Below, piece by piece: positions 1-6,940 of a DNA stretch of 13,933 bases (the stretch's first letter is position 1; the number at the start of each line of letters is the position of its first letter). The position numbers were made by a program, and so were the translations under genes. The notes under the pieces were generated by a model, which worked only from the letters and a program-made list of their open reading frames with translations, did not search any database and was not told the DNA's origin. Where the stretch lies: contig JAGWAW010000020.1 of the NCBI GenBank assembly GCA_021296165.1, forward strand, positions 1 to 13,933. The letters run 5' to 3'. The DNA is from Nitrosopumilaceae archaeon. Its GTDB lineage: Archaea; Thermoproteota; Nitrososphaeria; Nitrososphaerales; Nitrosopumilaceae.

Positions 1-32
1 CCGGGCGCCCGTGTTGCTGATGTGATTGGCTC

Positions 33-47
33 AAAAATCATAAAAAA
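33..47 (-). terminator. Oligo-T terminator after the first gene
   Basis: Read on the minus strand, about 70 bp after the stop of the 116-514 gene, there is a T6 run (42-47) followed by a T5 run (33-37) in an AT-rich patch. Archaeal RNA polymerase terminates at oligo-T without needing a hairpin, so this is a plausible end for the minus-strand transcript. The position and T-runs are seen directly; termination is inferred. Positions 1-115 hold no gene that I can see. Confidence 0.45.
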
Positions 48-115
48 CGATATCAACCGACTTTGCAATAGAACCGGAACCTCCTGCCGTATCTGGACTG
101 GTACCTCTCCGGCGG

Positions 116-514
116 CTAGTCCATCCCGCAGACGGCCACTCTCGCCTCGCGCACCGCCCGAATCTTGGCGTCGGGAACGGCATCGACGCCCAGCAGCCCG
201 GCATGGTACCGGGAGCCCTCTGCCGCCTGCCTTATGTCGGACTCGTAGCAGTCAAGAGCGCTTTTTATGGTCTGCATCTCATCATGGGTGGGGACCGCCC
301 CGCCCACCAGAAAGTTCAAGACGCTCTGCTGCGTCCGGCGCGCCACAGGGTACCTCTTGATGGCGGCCTGTCGGACGACCATACCGAACATTCCCGCGCC
401 GCTGGCCGTGTCCTCCCCCATCGCCCTCAGCCTGCGGATGTAGTGTGCCAGTGATTCCAGCACGACGCCGTATCCGTCGCCAGCCACCAAGTACTCGATG
501 CCACTGGGTCCCAC
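116..514 (-). CDS. Unrecognised small cytoplasmic protein
   Basis: A 132-residue product that I do not recognise. It is mostly helical in appearance, with charged heptad-like stretches (YIRRLRAMGED near residue 25, then residues 75-100), two cysteines (one near residue 89 and one near the C-terminus), and no signal peptide or membrane segment. The GTG start at 514 is supported by a TATA-like TTTATTTA on the minus strand at 536-543, whose centre is 25.5 bp upstream, the same spacing as at several recognised genes here. An upstream ATG at 526-528 is out of frame. It lies 77 bp downstream of the mqnD-like gene on the same strand but seems to have its own promoter. Codon use (C/G-ending, ATA for Ile) matches the neighbours, supporting a real gene. 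Function unknown. Confidence 0.65.
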   Translation of the reverse strand: MGPSGIEYLVAGDGYGVVLESLAHYIRRLRAMGEDTASGAGMFGMVVRQAAIKRYPVARRTQQSVLNFLVGGAVPTHDEMQTIKSALDCYESDIRQAAEGSRYHAGLLGVDAVPDAKIRAVREARVAVCGMD

Positions 515-535
515 GAGCCCGCACCCATACCCAGC

Positions 536-543
536 TAAATAAA
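536..543 (-). promoter_or_regulatory. TATA-like element, leaderless start at 514
   Basis: The minus strand reads TTTATTTA. Its centre (539.5) is 25.5 bp from the first base of the GTG at 514 and there is no Shine-Dalgarno motif between them. This fits an archaeal TBP site driving a leaderless message. Confidence 0.5.
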
Positions 544-591
544 CCCCGCCACCGGGGCCGCGTCTGGCCCCGACCGGGCGACGCGTGTGGG

Positions 592-1419
592 TTACGGGCC
601 GGCGATCCGCAGGTCAAAGTCGGGGACCAGTCCCCGCTCCCGGGCCATTTCAAACATCCTGCGGATGGACGCCTCGCCGGCATCGCCCATGTCCACTGTA
701 GTCGGATTGACGTACATCTTGACAAACTTGTCTATCAGCGGCTCGGGGTTGCCGCGACCATACCTCATGGCGTACTTGACCGCGTCATCGGAATGCTCCA
801 GTCCGTACCTGATGGACTCCCGCAGGGATTGATCGAACCTGCGGATCGAGTCGTCGCCCAACCCTGTTTTCATCACGTTTATCCCCAAGGGAACTGGCAG
901 GCCGCCGGTGGCACCGTCCCACCACTCCCCCACGTCCAGTATGCTTGTCAGTCCCTCCTGCTGGTGCGTTATCTGGGCCTCGTGTATCACCAGACCCGCG
1001 TCCACCGCACCGCTGCGGATGGCCTCCGGAACTCTGTCAAAGTTCATCTCTACATGGTCGAACCTGCCTATGATCAGTTGGAGAAGCAGGAACGCAGAAG
1101 TCAGCCGGCCCGGTATGGCCACCCGGCAGCTGCTCAGGGACCGCACGTCAATGGCGGCGCGGGCAACAACCAACGGTCCGTACCCCAGGCCGAAGCTGCC
1201 ACCGCTCCGCAGTACGGTGTATCCCGGTATGTAGGCGCATGCGTGCACAGAGACGGCCGTAACGTCCAGCTCGCAGTCCCGAGCACGGCGATTCAACCCC
1301 TCTATGTCCTCTACGACCTGGTCTATCTCGAAGCCGGGGGACGGCACCTTACCTGAGAGCATGCCGTAGAACATGAACGCATCGTCAGCATCGGGCGTGT
1401 GGCCCACCGTGATCCTCAC
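592..1419 (-). CDS. mqnD: MqnD-family 1,4-dihydroxy-6-naphthoate synthase
   Basis: The 275-residue product has the length and motifs of MqnD, which splits cyclic dehypoxanthinyl futalosine to 1,4-dihydroxy-6-naphthoate in the futalosine route to menaquinone, a two-lobed fold related to periplasmic binding proteins. Visible motifs are the N-terminal GHTPDADDAFMFYG (residues 6-19), the glycine-rich SFGLGYGPLVVA (75-86), VAIPGRLTSAFLL (100-112) and GLVIHEAQITH (142-152), whose His146 corresponds to the proposed catalytic His. There is no signal peptide, so it is cytosolic despite the fold. The reading frame stays open upstream to 1737, but that extension is low quality. The GTG at 1419 puts the N-terminus where the family starts and is 25.5 bp from a TATA-like TTTTTATA. 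No other menaquinone gene lies nearby. The related MqnA family is a less likely alternative. Confidence 0.8.
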   Translation of the reverse strand: MRITVGHTPDADDAFMFYGMLSGKVPSPGFEIDQVVEDIEGLNRRARDCELDVTAVSVHACAYIPGYTVLRSGGSFGLGYGPLVVARAAIDVRSLSSCRVAIPGRLTSAFLLLQLIIGRFDHVEMNFDRVPEAIRSGAVDAGLVIHEAQITHQQEGLTSILDVGEWWDGATGGLPVPLGINVMKTGLGDDSIRRFDQSLRESIRYGLEHSDDAVKYAMRYGRGNPEPLIDKFVKMYVNPTTVDMGDAGEASIRRMFEMARERGLVPDFDLRIAGP

Positions 1420-1440
1420 GCCAAGGCCAACTGATGTGGC

Positions 1441-1448
1441 TATAAAAA
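1441..1448 (-). promoter_or_regulatory. TATA-like element for the mqnD-like gene
   Basis: The minus strand reads TTTTTATA, centred at 1444.5, which is 25.5 bp from the GTG at 1419. This decides the start: longer versions of the open frame would begin upstream of the promoter. Confidence 0.6.
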
Positions 1449-1749
1449 TCGAGGCGGCCGCCGTTTGTGTGTCCTCAAGTCCGCCCCTCAGGCACGAATC
1501 ATCGCACCATGGCCGTATCCTAGGCGTAAACGCCAGACAGACCTGAGGATGTACCGCCGTTTTGTGTCTGGCCCACCGTGATGCCAGAAAACACCCAAAA
1601 AGTGTTCTTGTGGTACTGGTTTGGTGGTTTTTGCAGGCATGTCGGCCACGATTCGGCCGTATGGCTGCCAAATCATGCGGATCGTGCCAAACAGGCCGGT
1701 AAAAGTCGGCAGGCACCTGCGCTGAGCCCAGACTCATCGCTCAAAAACC
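1449..1749. other. Non-coding gap between divergent genes
   Basis: About 300 bp with no convincing gene. It holds several small inverted repeats: GGCG-TAAA-CGCC at 1523-1534, TCTGGC/GCCAGA at 1567-1588, and AACAC/GTGTT at 1590-1606 around an A-rich loop. A GT-rich stretch follows at about 1607-1640. A 14-bp word, TGGCCCACCGTGAT, occurs at about 1569 and again at about 1400 inside the mqnD-like gene. Together these could be a structured leader or small RNA or only decayed sequence; I see no family signature. Confidence 0.35.
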
Positions 1750-1757
1750 GATATATG
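1750..1757 (+). promoter_or_regulatory. TATA-like element, leaderless start at 1779
   Basis: The plus strand reads GATATATG, centred at 1753.5, which is 25.5 bp before the ATG at 1779. An in-frame ATG at 1755 overlaps the element itself and so is probably not the start. Confidence 0.55.
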
Positions 1758-1778
1758 GGATTTGTCCGGCGTTGCCCC

Positions 1779-2231
1779 ATGGCCAGAGGGGTAGCATATG
1801 CGGTGTTTGTGCTTCCCGTAATCTTTACGGTGGCGTTCAGTACCACGGTTCTGGCCGGGGCGCTGGACACCATGGACCGCGAGCTGAACATGTGGCCCGG
1901 CGGCTCCCACGAGTCGTCCCTGGCCGACGGCGGGATAACGATAATTGGACTGCACCGGGAGTACGTCGAGTCCGAGGCGATAGAGTTCCAAATAGACATC
2001 ACCGGGGCCCAGTACGACTGCGGAACCTTGGACATACGGATGTACGACTCGGTTGGCGAGCTGGTGGAGGAGCGCTCGTACGAGTCGCAGTGCTTTGCGG
2101 TCGAATCCCTGCCGCTCCCACTGGAGGGATTCTCCACCGTGGCCGGCCCGCCGGGCAGCTATACGCTCACCATCACCATAAGCGCAGGTGAGGATCAGTC
2201 GCTGGCCAGCGCCGTCTTCACCGTCCAGTAG
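1779..2231 (+). CDS. Small exported beta-rich protein
   Basis: A 150-residue product. It has an N-terminal signal peptide or anchor: MARG followed by a hydrophobic stretch from about residue 6 to 26, ending in VLAGA, a plausible signal peptidase site. The mature part is rich in alternating hydrophobic residues (FQIDITGA near 70-76, YTLTITISAG at 128-137, AVFTVQ at the C-terminus), which suggests an immunoglobulin-like beta sandwich. Two cysteines (81 and 105) could form a disulfide outside the membrane. There is no lipobox Cys and no obvious C-terminal sorting signal. The start is chosen by the TATA spacing and by the signal peptide beginning there; the in-frame ATG at 1755 would add eight residues. 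I do not recognise the family. It is divergent from the mqnD-like gene and stands alone. Confidence 0.65.
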   Translation: MARGVAYAVFVLPVIFTVAFSTTVLAGALDTMDRELNMWPGGSHESSLADGGITIIGLHREYVESEAIEFQIDITGAQYDCGTLDIRMYDSVGELVEERSYESQCFAVESLPLPLEGFSTVAGPPGSYTLTITISAGEDQSLASAVFTVQ

Positions 2232-2560
2232 CAGGAGCGGACCTCTAGAAGAGTATGAGCCGCGGCGCCGCATCGGCTTCGTGGTAGGCGCGCTACGGGT
2301 CCGGTCGGACATACCATTCCAACCGGAAGACGCCCCTGCCATGCCGGCGCCCTAGTGATGGACGCCGCCAGGACTGCGCCGCAGGGCCGCCACATGGACA
2401 TGTATGATAACCGCAGGGGCCGCTTCACGCGGCGCAAGATCTGCCTCGTACACGGACTCGAATGTCCGGTGGTCGGTATGCCTGCCAGCCGCCGTACATG
2501 AGGCCGCATTGCGGTCGGGCATCCGCCCTTGCGTCAGCAACACGATCAGGTCATACCATC
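2232..2560. other. GC-rich non-coding gap
   Basis: About 330 bp with no convincing gene; short open frames lack start-site support. It has a perfect 5-bp hairpin, GCCGC/GCGGC, at 2419-2433, and a hairpin (CGGAC, loop TCGAAT, GTCCG) around 2450-2465. Two short words recur in the other large gap: GCATCGGCTTC (2270-2280 and 10232-10242) and ACATGAGGCCGCA (2496-2508 and 10248-10260). It could hold an untranslated RNA or decayed sequence. Confidence 0.3.
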
Positions 2561-2668
2561 TTAATGGTGTTTTGTCATATACCGTATAATTAATGTTAAA
2601 CATGATTTTATCATGATATTCATAAATATTATTAAAAAGAGGTATATAAACCCAAATGACTTTATAAG
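2561..2668 (+). promoter_or_regulatory. AT-rich promoter region with two TATA-like boxes
   Basis: An abrupt block of about 108 bp that is overwhelmingly A+T in an otherwise GC-rich window. It contains a perfect inverted repeat CATGAT-TTT-ATCATG at 2601-2615 and two TATA-like boxes, TATATAAA at 2643-2650 and TTTATAAG at 2661-2668, upstream of the GTG at 2686. The first box would give a leader of about 14 nt; the second is a little too close for a leaderless start (21.5 bp). The block is far longer than a basal promoter needs, so it may also hold regulator sites or serve as an easily melted region. Confidence 0.5.
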
Positions 2669-2685
2669 GTGCCCTGAATCGACTT

Positions 2686-3909
2686 GTGAAGCTCGTGGCC
2701 GACGGTGATAAGTCCAAGGATGTGTTGTCCGACGCAGAGAAGGACAGTGTGGAGAAAGAGCTGAAACGGCTCAGACATATAAGGAATGTGCTGGATGTCA
2801 AGAGCCAAGGCAAAAAGGCGACCACACCAGACTCGGCAGCGGCCAAGGAGGCCACTCCCCCGAAGCCAACACCCGCTAAAACGCCCCCTGCTGCCGCGCC
2901 GCCTGAAAAGACGGAGGACCTGCTCGAGGCGCATACTGCAACCAACGAACCGGCCGAGGCGCAGTCCGGCTCGCCGGATTCGGAAGCCGGGCCGGCAAGG
3001 CCTCATACAGCCAAAGAGATCGACCATCGGCCTGAGCCCGCAGCACAGCCCGCCGGTGCCAAGGCAGGCAAGACCCCAAAGGCTTCCAAGGCGAGCAAAC
3101 CGGGCAAGGCGACCCCCCAGACAAATCCGGAGGCGCAAGCCCCCGAGCCCCCCAAGAGTGCAGAGAAACCCGCAGCGGCGCCAGTACCCGACGAGCCCGA
3201 GAAACTGCCGGCTGGGAAGCCCGCACCCGCCAAAAAATCCAAGAAGACGCCGTCCCCGGTTAGAATTACAGCTAAAAAATCCGTCCGGATCAAGCCCGCA
3301 AAGCCCGGCGATGCCGAACCTGCCGACAAACCGCAGCCCGTGCAGGAGCCCAAGAAAATCCCGGTAAAAAAGCCCGCGCCAAAGAAAACAGCCGCAAAGC
3401 CCGGCGCCAAAAAAGCGAAAAAGACCAGCCTGATCAAATCCGCCAAGACGCCCAAGAAAAGAAAATCCGCCAGTAACGTGCCCAATACGCTGGAGGACGA
3501 GCTGGCCATACAGCTCACCTCCGAGGAGATCGACAGCTTTCAGATCGAGAAAGTGGACATGGAGAAGCTCACCCACAAGGTGTGCGACATCCTACTGAGG
3601 TGCGAGTCTGAGGGCATGCTCCAGGCTGACCTGTACAAAAAACTAAAGCTCAGTGCCAGAAACGGCGCCCGCCTCTCGCTGAAGCTGGAGAGCATGGAGA
3701 TGGTAAACCGGGTAAAGCTGCTGGTGGACGAGAGGTGGACGTACAAGCTCATACTCAAGAAGACCCCCGTCAGCACCACGTCCCTGGAAAACGCCCCCTG
3801 CCTGGTGTGCCCCGTGGAGCAGAAATGCTCTGTGGACGGTGACATCAGTCCCAAGACGTGCATCCTGATAGAGGAGTGGGTTATAGCCGACCTGAAGCGC
3901 AGGCCATGA
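2686..3909 (+). CDS. RPC34-like winged-helix/Fe-S protein with H1-like tail
   Basis: The 407-residue product has three parts. Residues 1-40 are a short charged helix. Residues about 41-262 are low complexity, dominated by Lys, Ala and Pro (repeated KKTP, KKPAPK, AKKSKK types), like the tail of linker histone H1. Residues about 263-368 look like winged-helix sequence. Then comes a cysteine motif C372-x2-C375-PV-x3-C381-x3-G-x-ISP-x2-C392-x5-W, which matches my recollection of the C-terminal Fe-S motif of the RNA polymerase III subunit RPC34/RPC39. Archaeal RPC34 orthologues have been described in Crenarchaeota and Thaumarchaeota. The likely role is a DNA- or polymerase-associated transcription factor; the basic tail probably binds nucleic acid. 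The GTG start is the first in frame after an upstream stop at 2665. It is followed by the FtsJ gene with a 4-bp ATGA overlap, so the two are probably cotranscribed. Confidence 0.8.
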   Translation: MKLVADGDKSKDVLSDAEKDSVEKELKRLRHIRNVLDVKSQGKKATTPDSAAAKEATPPKPTPAKTPPAAAPPEKTEDLLEAHTATNEPAEAQSGSPDSEAGPARPHTAKEIDHRPEPAAQPAGAKAGKTPKASKASKPGKATPQTNPEAQAPEPPKSAEKPAAAPVPDEPEKLPAGKPAPAKKSKKTPSPVRITAKKSVRIKPAKPGDAEPADKPQPVQEPKKIPVKKPAPKKTAAKPGAKKAKKTSLIKSAKTPKKRKSASNVPNTLEDELAIQLTSEEIDSFQIEKVDMEKLTHKVCDILLRCESEGMLQADLYKKLKLSARNGARLSLKLESMEMVNRVKLLVDERWTYKLILKKTPVSTTSLENAPCLVCPVEQKCSVDGDISPKTCILIEEWVIADLKRRP

Positions 3910-4499
3910 AGCTGCTCGATGCCCGCAGGGATCATTACCGGCGGCTGGCCCGGGAGCAGGGCTACCGCAGCCGGTCCGCCTATAAGCTGAAGGAGCTCAA
4001 CAAGTCATACCGCATAATCGGGCCGGGCTTTTACGTGCTGGACTTGGGGTGCGCCCCCGGCGGCTGGACCCAGATCGCCGTGGGACTGGCTGGAAATCAG
4101 GGCCGCGTCATGGGCGTGGACGCCGCGTACGTGGAGGAGATACCCGGGGCCAGCCTGCTGCGAGCCAGCGTCGAGGACAAATTTCTTGTAGGCGACATAA
4201 TGGACTATTTTGGCCGCCGTATCAATGCGGTAATATGCGACATGTCCCCGTCGGTGACCGGAAACTGGTCGGTGGATCACGCGCGGCAGATAGCCCTCAA
4301 CTACTCGTGTTCAAAAGTCATGGACAAGGTGCTGACCTCCGGCGGCAACGCCGTATTCAAGGTGTTTGACGGCGACTACTCCGAGGAGTTCCGGCGGTAC
4401 ATGGACGGAAAGTTCTCCCGCACAAAGATCACCAAGCCGAAGGCCAGCCGCAAGCCCAGCAGCGAGCTATACCTTGTGTGCATGGGATTTCGCCGATGA
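3906..4499 (+). CDS. rlmE: FtsJ/RrmJ-type RNA 2'-O-ribose methyltransferase
   Basis: A 197-residue SAM-dependent methyltransferase of the RrmJ (RlmE) family, probably acting on the ribose of 23S rRNA. The SAM-binding motif VLDLGCAPGGW is at 44-54, and the catalytic K-D-K-E tetrad is complete: K27 (SAYKL), D112 (CDMSP), K152 (VFKVF) and E187 (SSELYL). The start ATG at 3906 overlaps the TGA of the RPC34-like gene (ATGA), so translation is likely coupled; the frame is open further upstream but only inside the preceding gene. Length is near the bacterial enzyme of about 209 residues. The last 33 bp overlap, tail to tail, the end of trm1. Archaeal members may prefer a different rRNA or tRNA target, so the substrate is inferred from the family. 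Confidence 0.9.
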   Translation: MKLLDARRDHYRRLAREQGYRSRSAYKLKELNKSYRIIGPGFYVLDLGCAPGGWTQIAVGLAGNQGRVMGVDAAYVEEIPGASLLRASVEDKFLVGDIMDYFGRRINAVICDMSPSVTGNWSVDHARQIALNYSCSKVMDKVLTSGGNAVFKVFDGDYSEEFRRYMDGKFSRTKITKPKASRKPSSELYLVCMGFRR

Positions 4500-5609
4500 C
4501 ACGATACGGCACACGTCTGCTGCGGGCGCGTCGGTCCTGAACCCGGTGGGCGAAAACGAGGTGGCCTCCGCCGAGAACCCCTCCCCGCGGAGACTCTCCA
4601 GCATGATACGCAGCGGTGGAGGCCCCGTCCCGGCCCGGGACGCCATCTCGTCCAGCGTGTAGAACGCGGCGGGCATGGCTGCCTCGCGGCGACATTTTTC
4701 CAGATATGGGGCGTATGCGCCACCGTTCTGCCCTGCATCCCGCAGGGCCATTTTGTCCACAAAGTCTGCATCAAACAGCGGCCCGGTCCACAGCGGCCCG
4801 GCCGCCTTCGTGTCGCCCCCGCACGATCCACACGTGCTGGCATATGCGTCTGATGCGCGGCGGCCGCCGCACCGGGCGCAGTGCACTATGTATCCCAGCC
4901 GGGGCGATCCTGGCTTCGGCAGCAGGTTTGCATATACGCGATAGTAGTGCATGTGGCTCTCCGCATATACCACAGATATCCCCATGCCGAGGCGGCCGGC
5001 CACCGCCGACATGCACCCGGCGACCAGCCGGACGGCCGTCTCTGCGCCGTACACCGTCCTGAGGGGAACGCCCCCGTATATCCGCCGGCATGCGGCGTCG
5101 TGCAGCCCGCCGAGCACCTGCAGATCCGTGGCCGTGACCGCCAGCATGCCCCCGTACTGTAGGGCGCGCAGGGCGCAGTCCAGGTATGATGCGGGGGATC
5201 CGAACGGATCCACATCCACCGCAGCCCCCCGCCCTCCCCGAACCGAGTGCTCCGAGAGGAACCTGCACGCCTCCATGGTGGAGAAGACGACCCGCTCCAG
5301 GCCGTTCAGGGCGGCCGACTGCCTGGCCATCCCCACGGCGTGGGGGTTGGAGTCGTTCAGGAACACCTCATCATATGACCCGGCCTCGGCGGCGACCCGG
5401 AGCCCCCGGGCCCCGACGCCGGCCATCGCATCCAGGTATGCGCCGGAGTGCTCCTCCGCATGCGCCCCGGCGGCCAGCACGGCCAGGTCCCGGGTGCGCC
5501 GGGCGCGGGGGTTGAAGAACGCCGGGCGCCGGGGCGGCACCACGCCGGACACCGACCCGGCCGGAACCACCAGCCGGGTGTTCCCCTCCACTATGCGCAC
5601 CGCATCCAC
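4467..5609 (-). CDS. trm1: tRNA (guanine26-N2)-dimethyltransferase Trm1
   Basis: The 380-residue product is Trm1, which uses SAM to make N2,N2-dimethylguanosine at tRNA position 26. In order: FFNPRARRTRDL (31-42), the SAM-site region YLDAMAGVGARGLR (58-71), the family motif DVDPFGSP (132-139) with TATDLQVL (159-166), a zinc-ribbon-like Cys set C244-x2-C247-x12-C260-x2-C263, LWTGPL (273-278), and the C-terminal SPTGFRTDAP (353-362). Length fits archaeal Trm1. The GTG at 5609 is 25.5 bp from the centre of a TATA-like element that it shares with the divergent rnhB. Its 3' end overlaps the convergent methyltransferase gene by 33 bp, which also acts on RNA. No key residue appears to be missing. 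Confidence 0.95.
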   Translation of the reverse strand: MDAVRIVEGNTRLVVPAGSVSGVVPPRRPAFFNPRARRTRDLAVLAAGAHAEEHSGAYLDAMAGVGARGLRVAAEAGSYDEVFLNDSNPHAVGMARQSAALNGLERVVFSTMEACRFLSEHSVRGGRGAAVDVDPFGSPASYLDCALRALQYGGMLAVTATDLQVLGGLHDAACRRIYGGVPLRTVYGAETAVRLVAGCMSAVAGRLGMGISVVYAESHMHYYRVYANLLPKPGSPRLGYIVHCARCGGRRASDAYASTCGSCGGDTKAAGPLWTGPLFDADFVDKMALRDAGQNGGAYAPYLEKCRREAAMPAAFYTLDEMASRAGTGPPPLRIMLESLRGEGFSAEATSFSPTGFRTDAPAADVCRIVSSAKSHAHKV

Positions 5610-5630
5610 AGGAGCGGGTTCCAGAGACCA

Positions 5631-5638
5631 TTTAATAC
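5631..5638. promoter_or_regulatory. Shared bidirectional TATA element, trm1/rnhB
   Basis: The 50-bp gap between the divergent GTG starts of trm1 (5609, minus) and rnhB (5660, plus) is centred at 5634.5. The octamer there reads TTTAATAC on the plus strand and GTATTAAA on the minus strand, exactly 25.5 bp from each start. It is the only AT-rich patch in the gap. One TBP site read in both directions would give two leaderless transcripts. Confidence 0.6.
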
Positions 5639-5659
5639 GTGTGGGGCCGACCCGCTCAT

Positions 5660-6298
5660 GTGATAGTCTGCGGAATAGACGAGGCCGGCAGGGGTTCCTT
5701 CGTGGGCCCGATGGCCATAGCCGGCGTGGCCGTGGACGAGCGGAACCTGGGCAAGCTGCGGGAGGCCGGCGTCCGCGACTCCAAGACGCTCTCGCCGCGG
5801 GCCCGCGAGCGCCTGTACCATATCATACTGGAGAACTCTGTGGCGCACACGGTGAAGCGCGTACGCCCCCGCACCATCGACAACAGCGTGGTCCTTCACG
5901 GCCTGTCGGATCTGGAGATCGACAGGATGGCATGCATCATACGCGACGTGCGGGCCGACGCATACTACGTGGACTCCTGCTACGCGGACGCCGACCTCTT
6001 CGGGAGAAGGCTGGCGGAGGCCTCCGGCATCCCCCGCGTACGGGCCCGTACCAAGGCCGAGTCGCGATACACGGTGGTGGCGGCCGCCTCCATACTGGCC
6101 AAGGTCGCCCGGGACCGCTCCGTCTCGCGCATACGCCGGCACCACCCGGTGGGAAGCGGCTATCCGGGAGATACAAAGACCGCCTCATATGTCCGGGGGA
6201 TATACCGCTCCACCGGCGCCTTCCCCGGCTTTGCCCGGCGGAGCTGGTACACCGCCTGCCGCATAGCCGGCGACGAGCGCCTACGCGTCGCCGTATGA
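5660..6298 (+). CDS. rnhB: Ribonuclease HII
   Basis: A 212-residue type 2 RNase H, which cuts the RNA strand of RNA/DNA hybrids and removes misincorporated ribonucleotides from DNA. Motifs: GIDEAGRG (5-12) with catalytic D7 and E8; RDSKTLS (39-45); YYVDS with D105; KAESRYTVVAAASILAKVARD (the block from 132); and GSGYPGD (165-171). In archaeal enzymes I recall the fourth metal-binding carboxylate as Asp in a KAD motif; here the aligned residue is Glu134. The GTG at 5660 is chosen because the family begins just before GIDEAGRG and the shared TATA element is 25.5 bp upstream; a longer GTG start at 5639 overlaps that element. The 3' end overlaps the convergent fibrillarin gene by 18 bp. Confidence 0.93.
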   Translation: MIVCGIDEAGRGSFVGPMAIAGVAVDERNLGKLREAGVRDSKTLSPRARERLYHIILENSVAHTVKRVRPRTIDNSVVLHGLSDLEIDRMACIIRDVRADAYYVDSCYADADLFGRRLAEASGIPRVRARTKAESRYTVVAAASILAKVARDRSVSRIRRHHPVGSGYPGDTKTASYVRGIYRSTGAFPGFARRSWYTACRIAGDERLRVAV

Positions 6299-6940
6299 GG
6301 CTAGTATCATGGCATGATCCTTGTGGTACGGCATCAGGTTCTCGGTCCGCACCACCTCAAATTCGCTTAACTTGGACTCCTCGCGCCGGAATATTGCACG
6401 GGGGCTGCTCGCCACGTCGATGCTGCGGGCCTTCACCACCAGAATCAGGTGCCCCCCGCGCCTCAGGTACCTGTTGCAGTTCTCTATGGCTATCGAGGTC
6501 TGGTCCGGCTGCGCTATGTCACAATACACCACATCCACCTTCCCGAACACCGAAAAGTACTCCGACGGCCGCCGGGCGTCCTGCAGGACGGGTATCACGT
6601 TCCTGCGGTGCTGGGCGACCCTCTCCAGCATATCCCGGGCCACCCTGCTGGTGTGCTCCACCGCGAAGACCACCCCGCCGCTCCCCACAATGTCGGAGAC
6701 ATGGCTCACCGTGGTGCCGGTGGAGGCCCCCAGATACAGCACCTGCTTCCCGTACGAGACGGGCATCTCCATGCCGTTCATTATGGCCGAGGCCATCTTG
6801 CTCCGGTACGGATCCCACAGGCGGTACTGGACGCCCTTGCGCTCCACCAGCCGCTCCTTGTACACCTGTATGCCCGGCGCCAGGTTTACGGTGGCAAGCC
6901 TGCTCTCGCCCTCGTACTTTAGCCAGGTATAGTCGCTCAA
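6281..6940 (-). CDS. flpA: Fibrillarin-like rRNA/tRNA 2'-O-methyltransferase
   Basis: The 219-residue archaeal fibrillarin, the SAM-dependent methyltransferase of C/D box sRNPs that methylates ribose 2'-OH at guide-selected positions. Visible features are the WDPYRSK motif (42-48), the SAM-binding VLYLGASTGTTVSHVSD (67-83), VFAVEHTSR (91-99), and YCDIAQPDQ (139-147), with K170 near the active site. The start is an unusual TTG at 6940, which overlaps the TGA of nop5 (TTGA). A purine-rich GAGGG just upstream (about 6943-6947 on the minus strand) could act as a ribosome binding site within this operon, so translation is likely coupled to nop5. Length and motifs are complete for the archaeal family. 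Confidence 0.95.
   Translation of the reverse strand: MSDYTWLKYEGESRLATVNLAPGIQVYKERLVERKGVQYRLWDPYRSKMASAIMNGMEMPVSYGKQVLYLGASTGTTVSHVSDIVGSGGVVFAVEHTSRVARDMLERVAQHRRNVIPVLQDARRPSEYFSVFGKVDVVYCDIAQPDQTSIAIENCNRYLRRGGHLILVVKARSIDVASSPRAIFRREESKLSEFEVVRTENLMPYHKDHAMILASYGDA

Noticed and set aside
1488..1676. Minus-strand 62-codon open frame upstream of the mqnD-like gene
   Set aside because: No promoter-spaced start, no recognisable sequence, and hairpins within the region suggest non-coding DNA.
2449..2466. tRNA T-arm-like hairpin around TCGAAT
   Set aside because: The loop is one base short for a T-loop, and no acceptor, D-arm or anticodon arm could be paired around it.
2404..2589. Plus-strand 61-codon open frame
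   Set aside because: No TATA-like element or ribosome site at its start, and it runs into the AT-rich promoter block.
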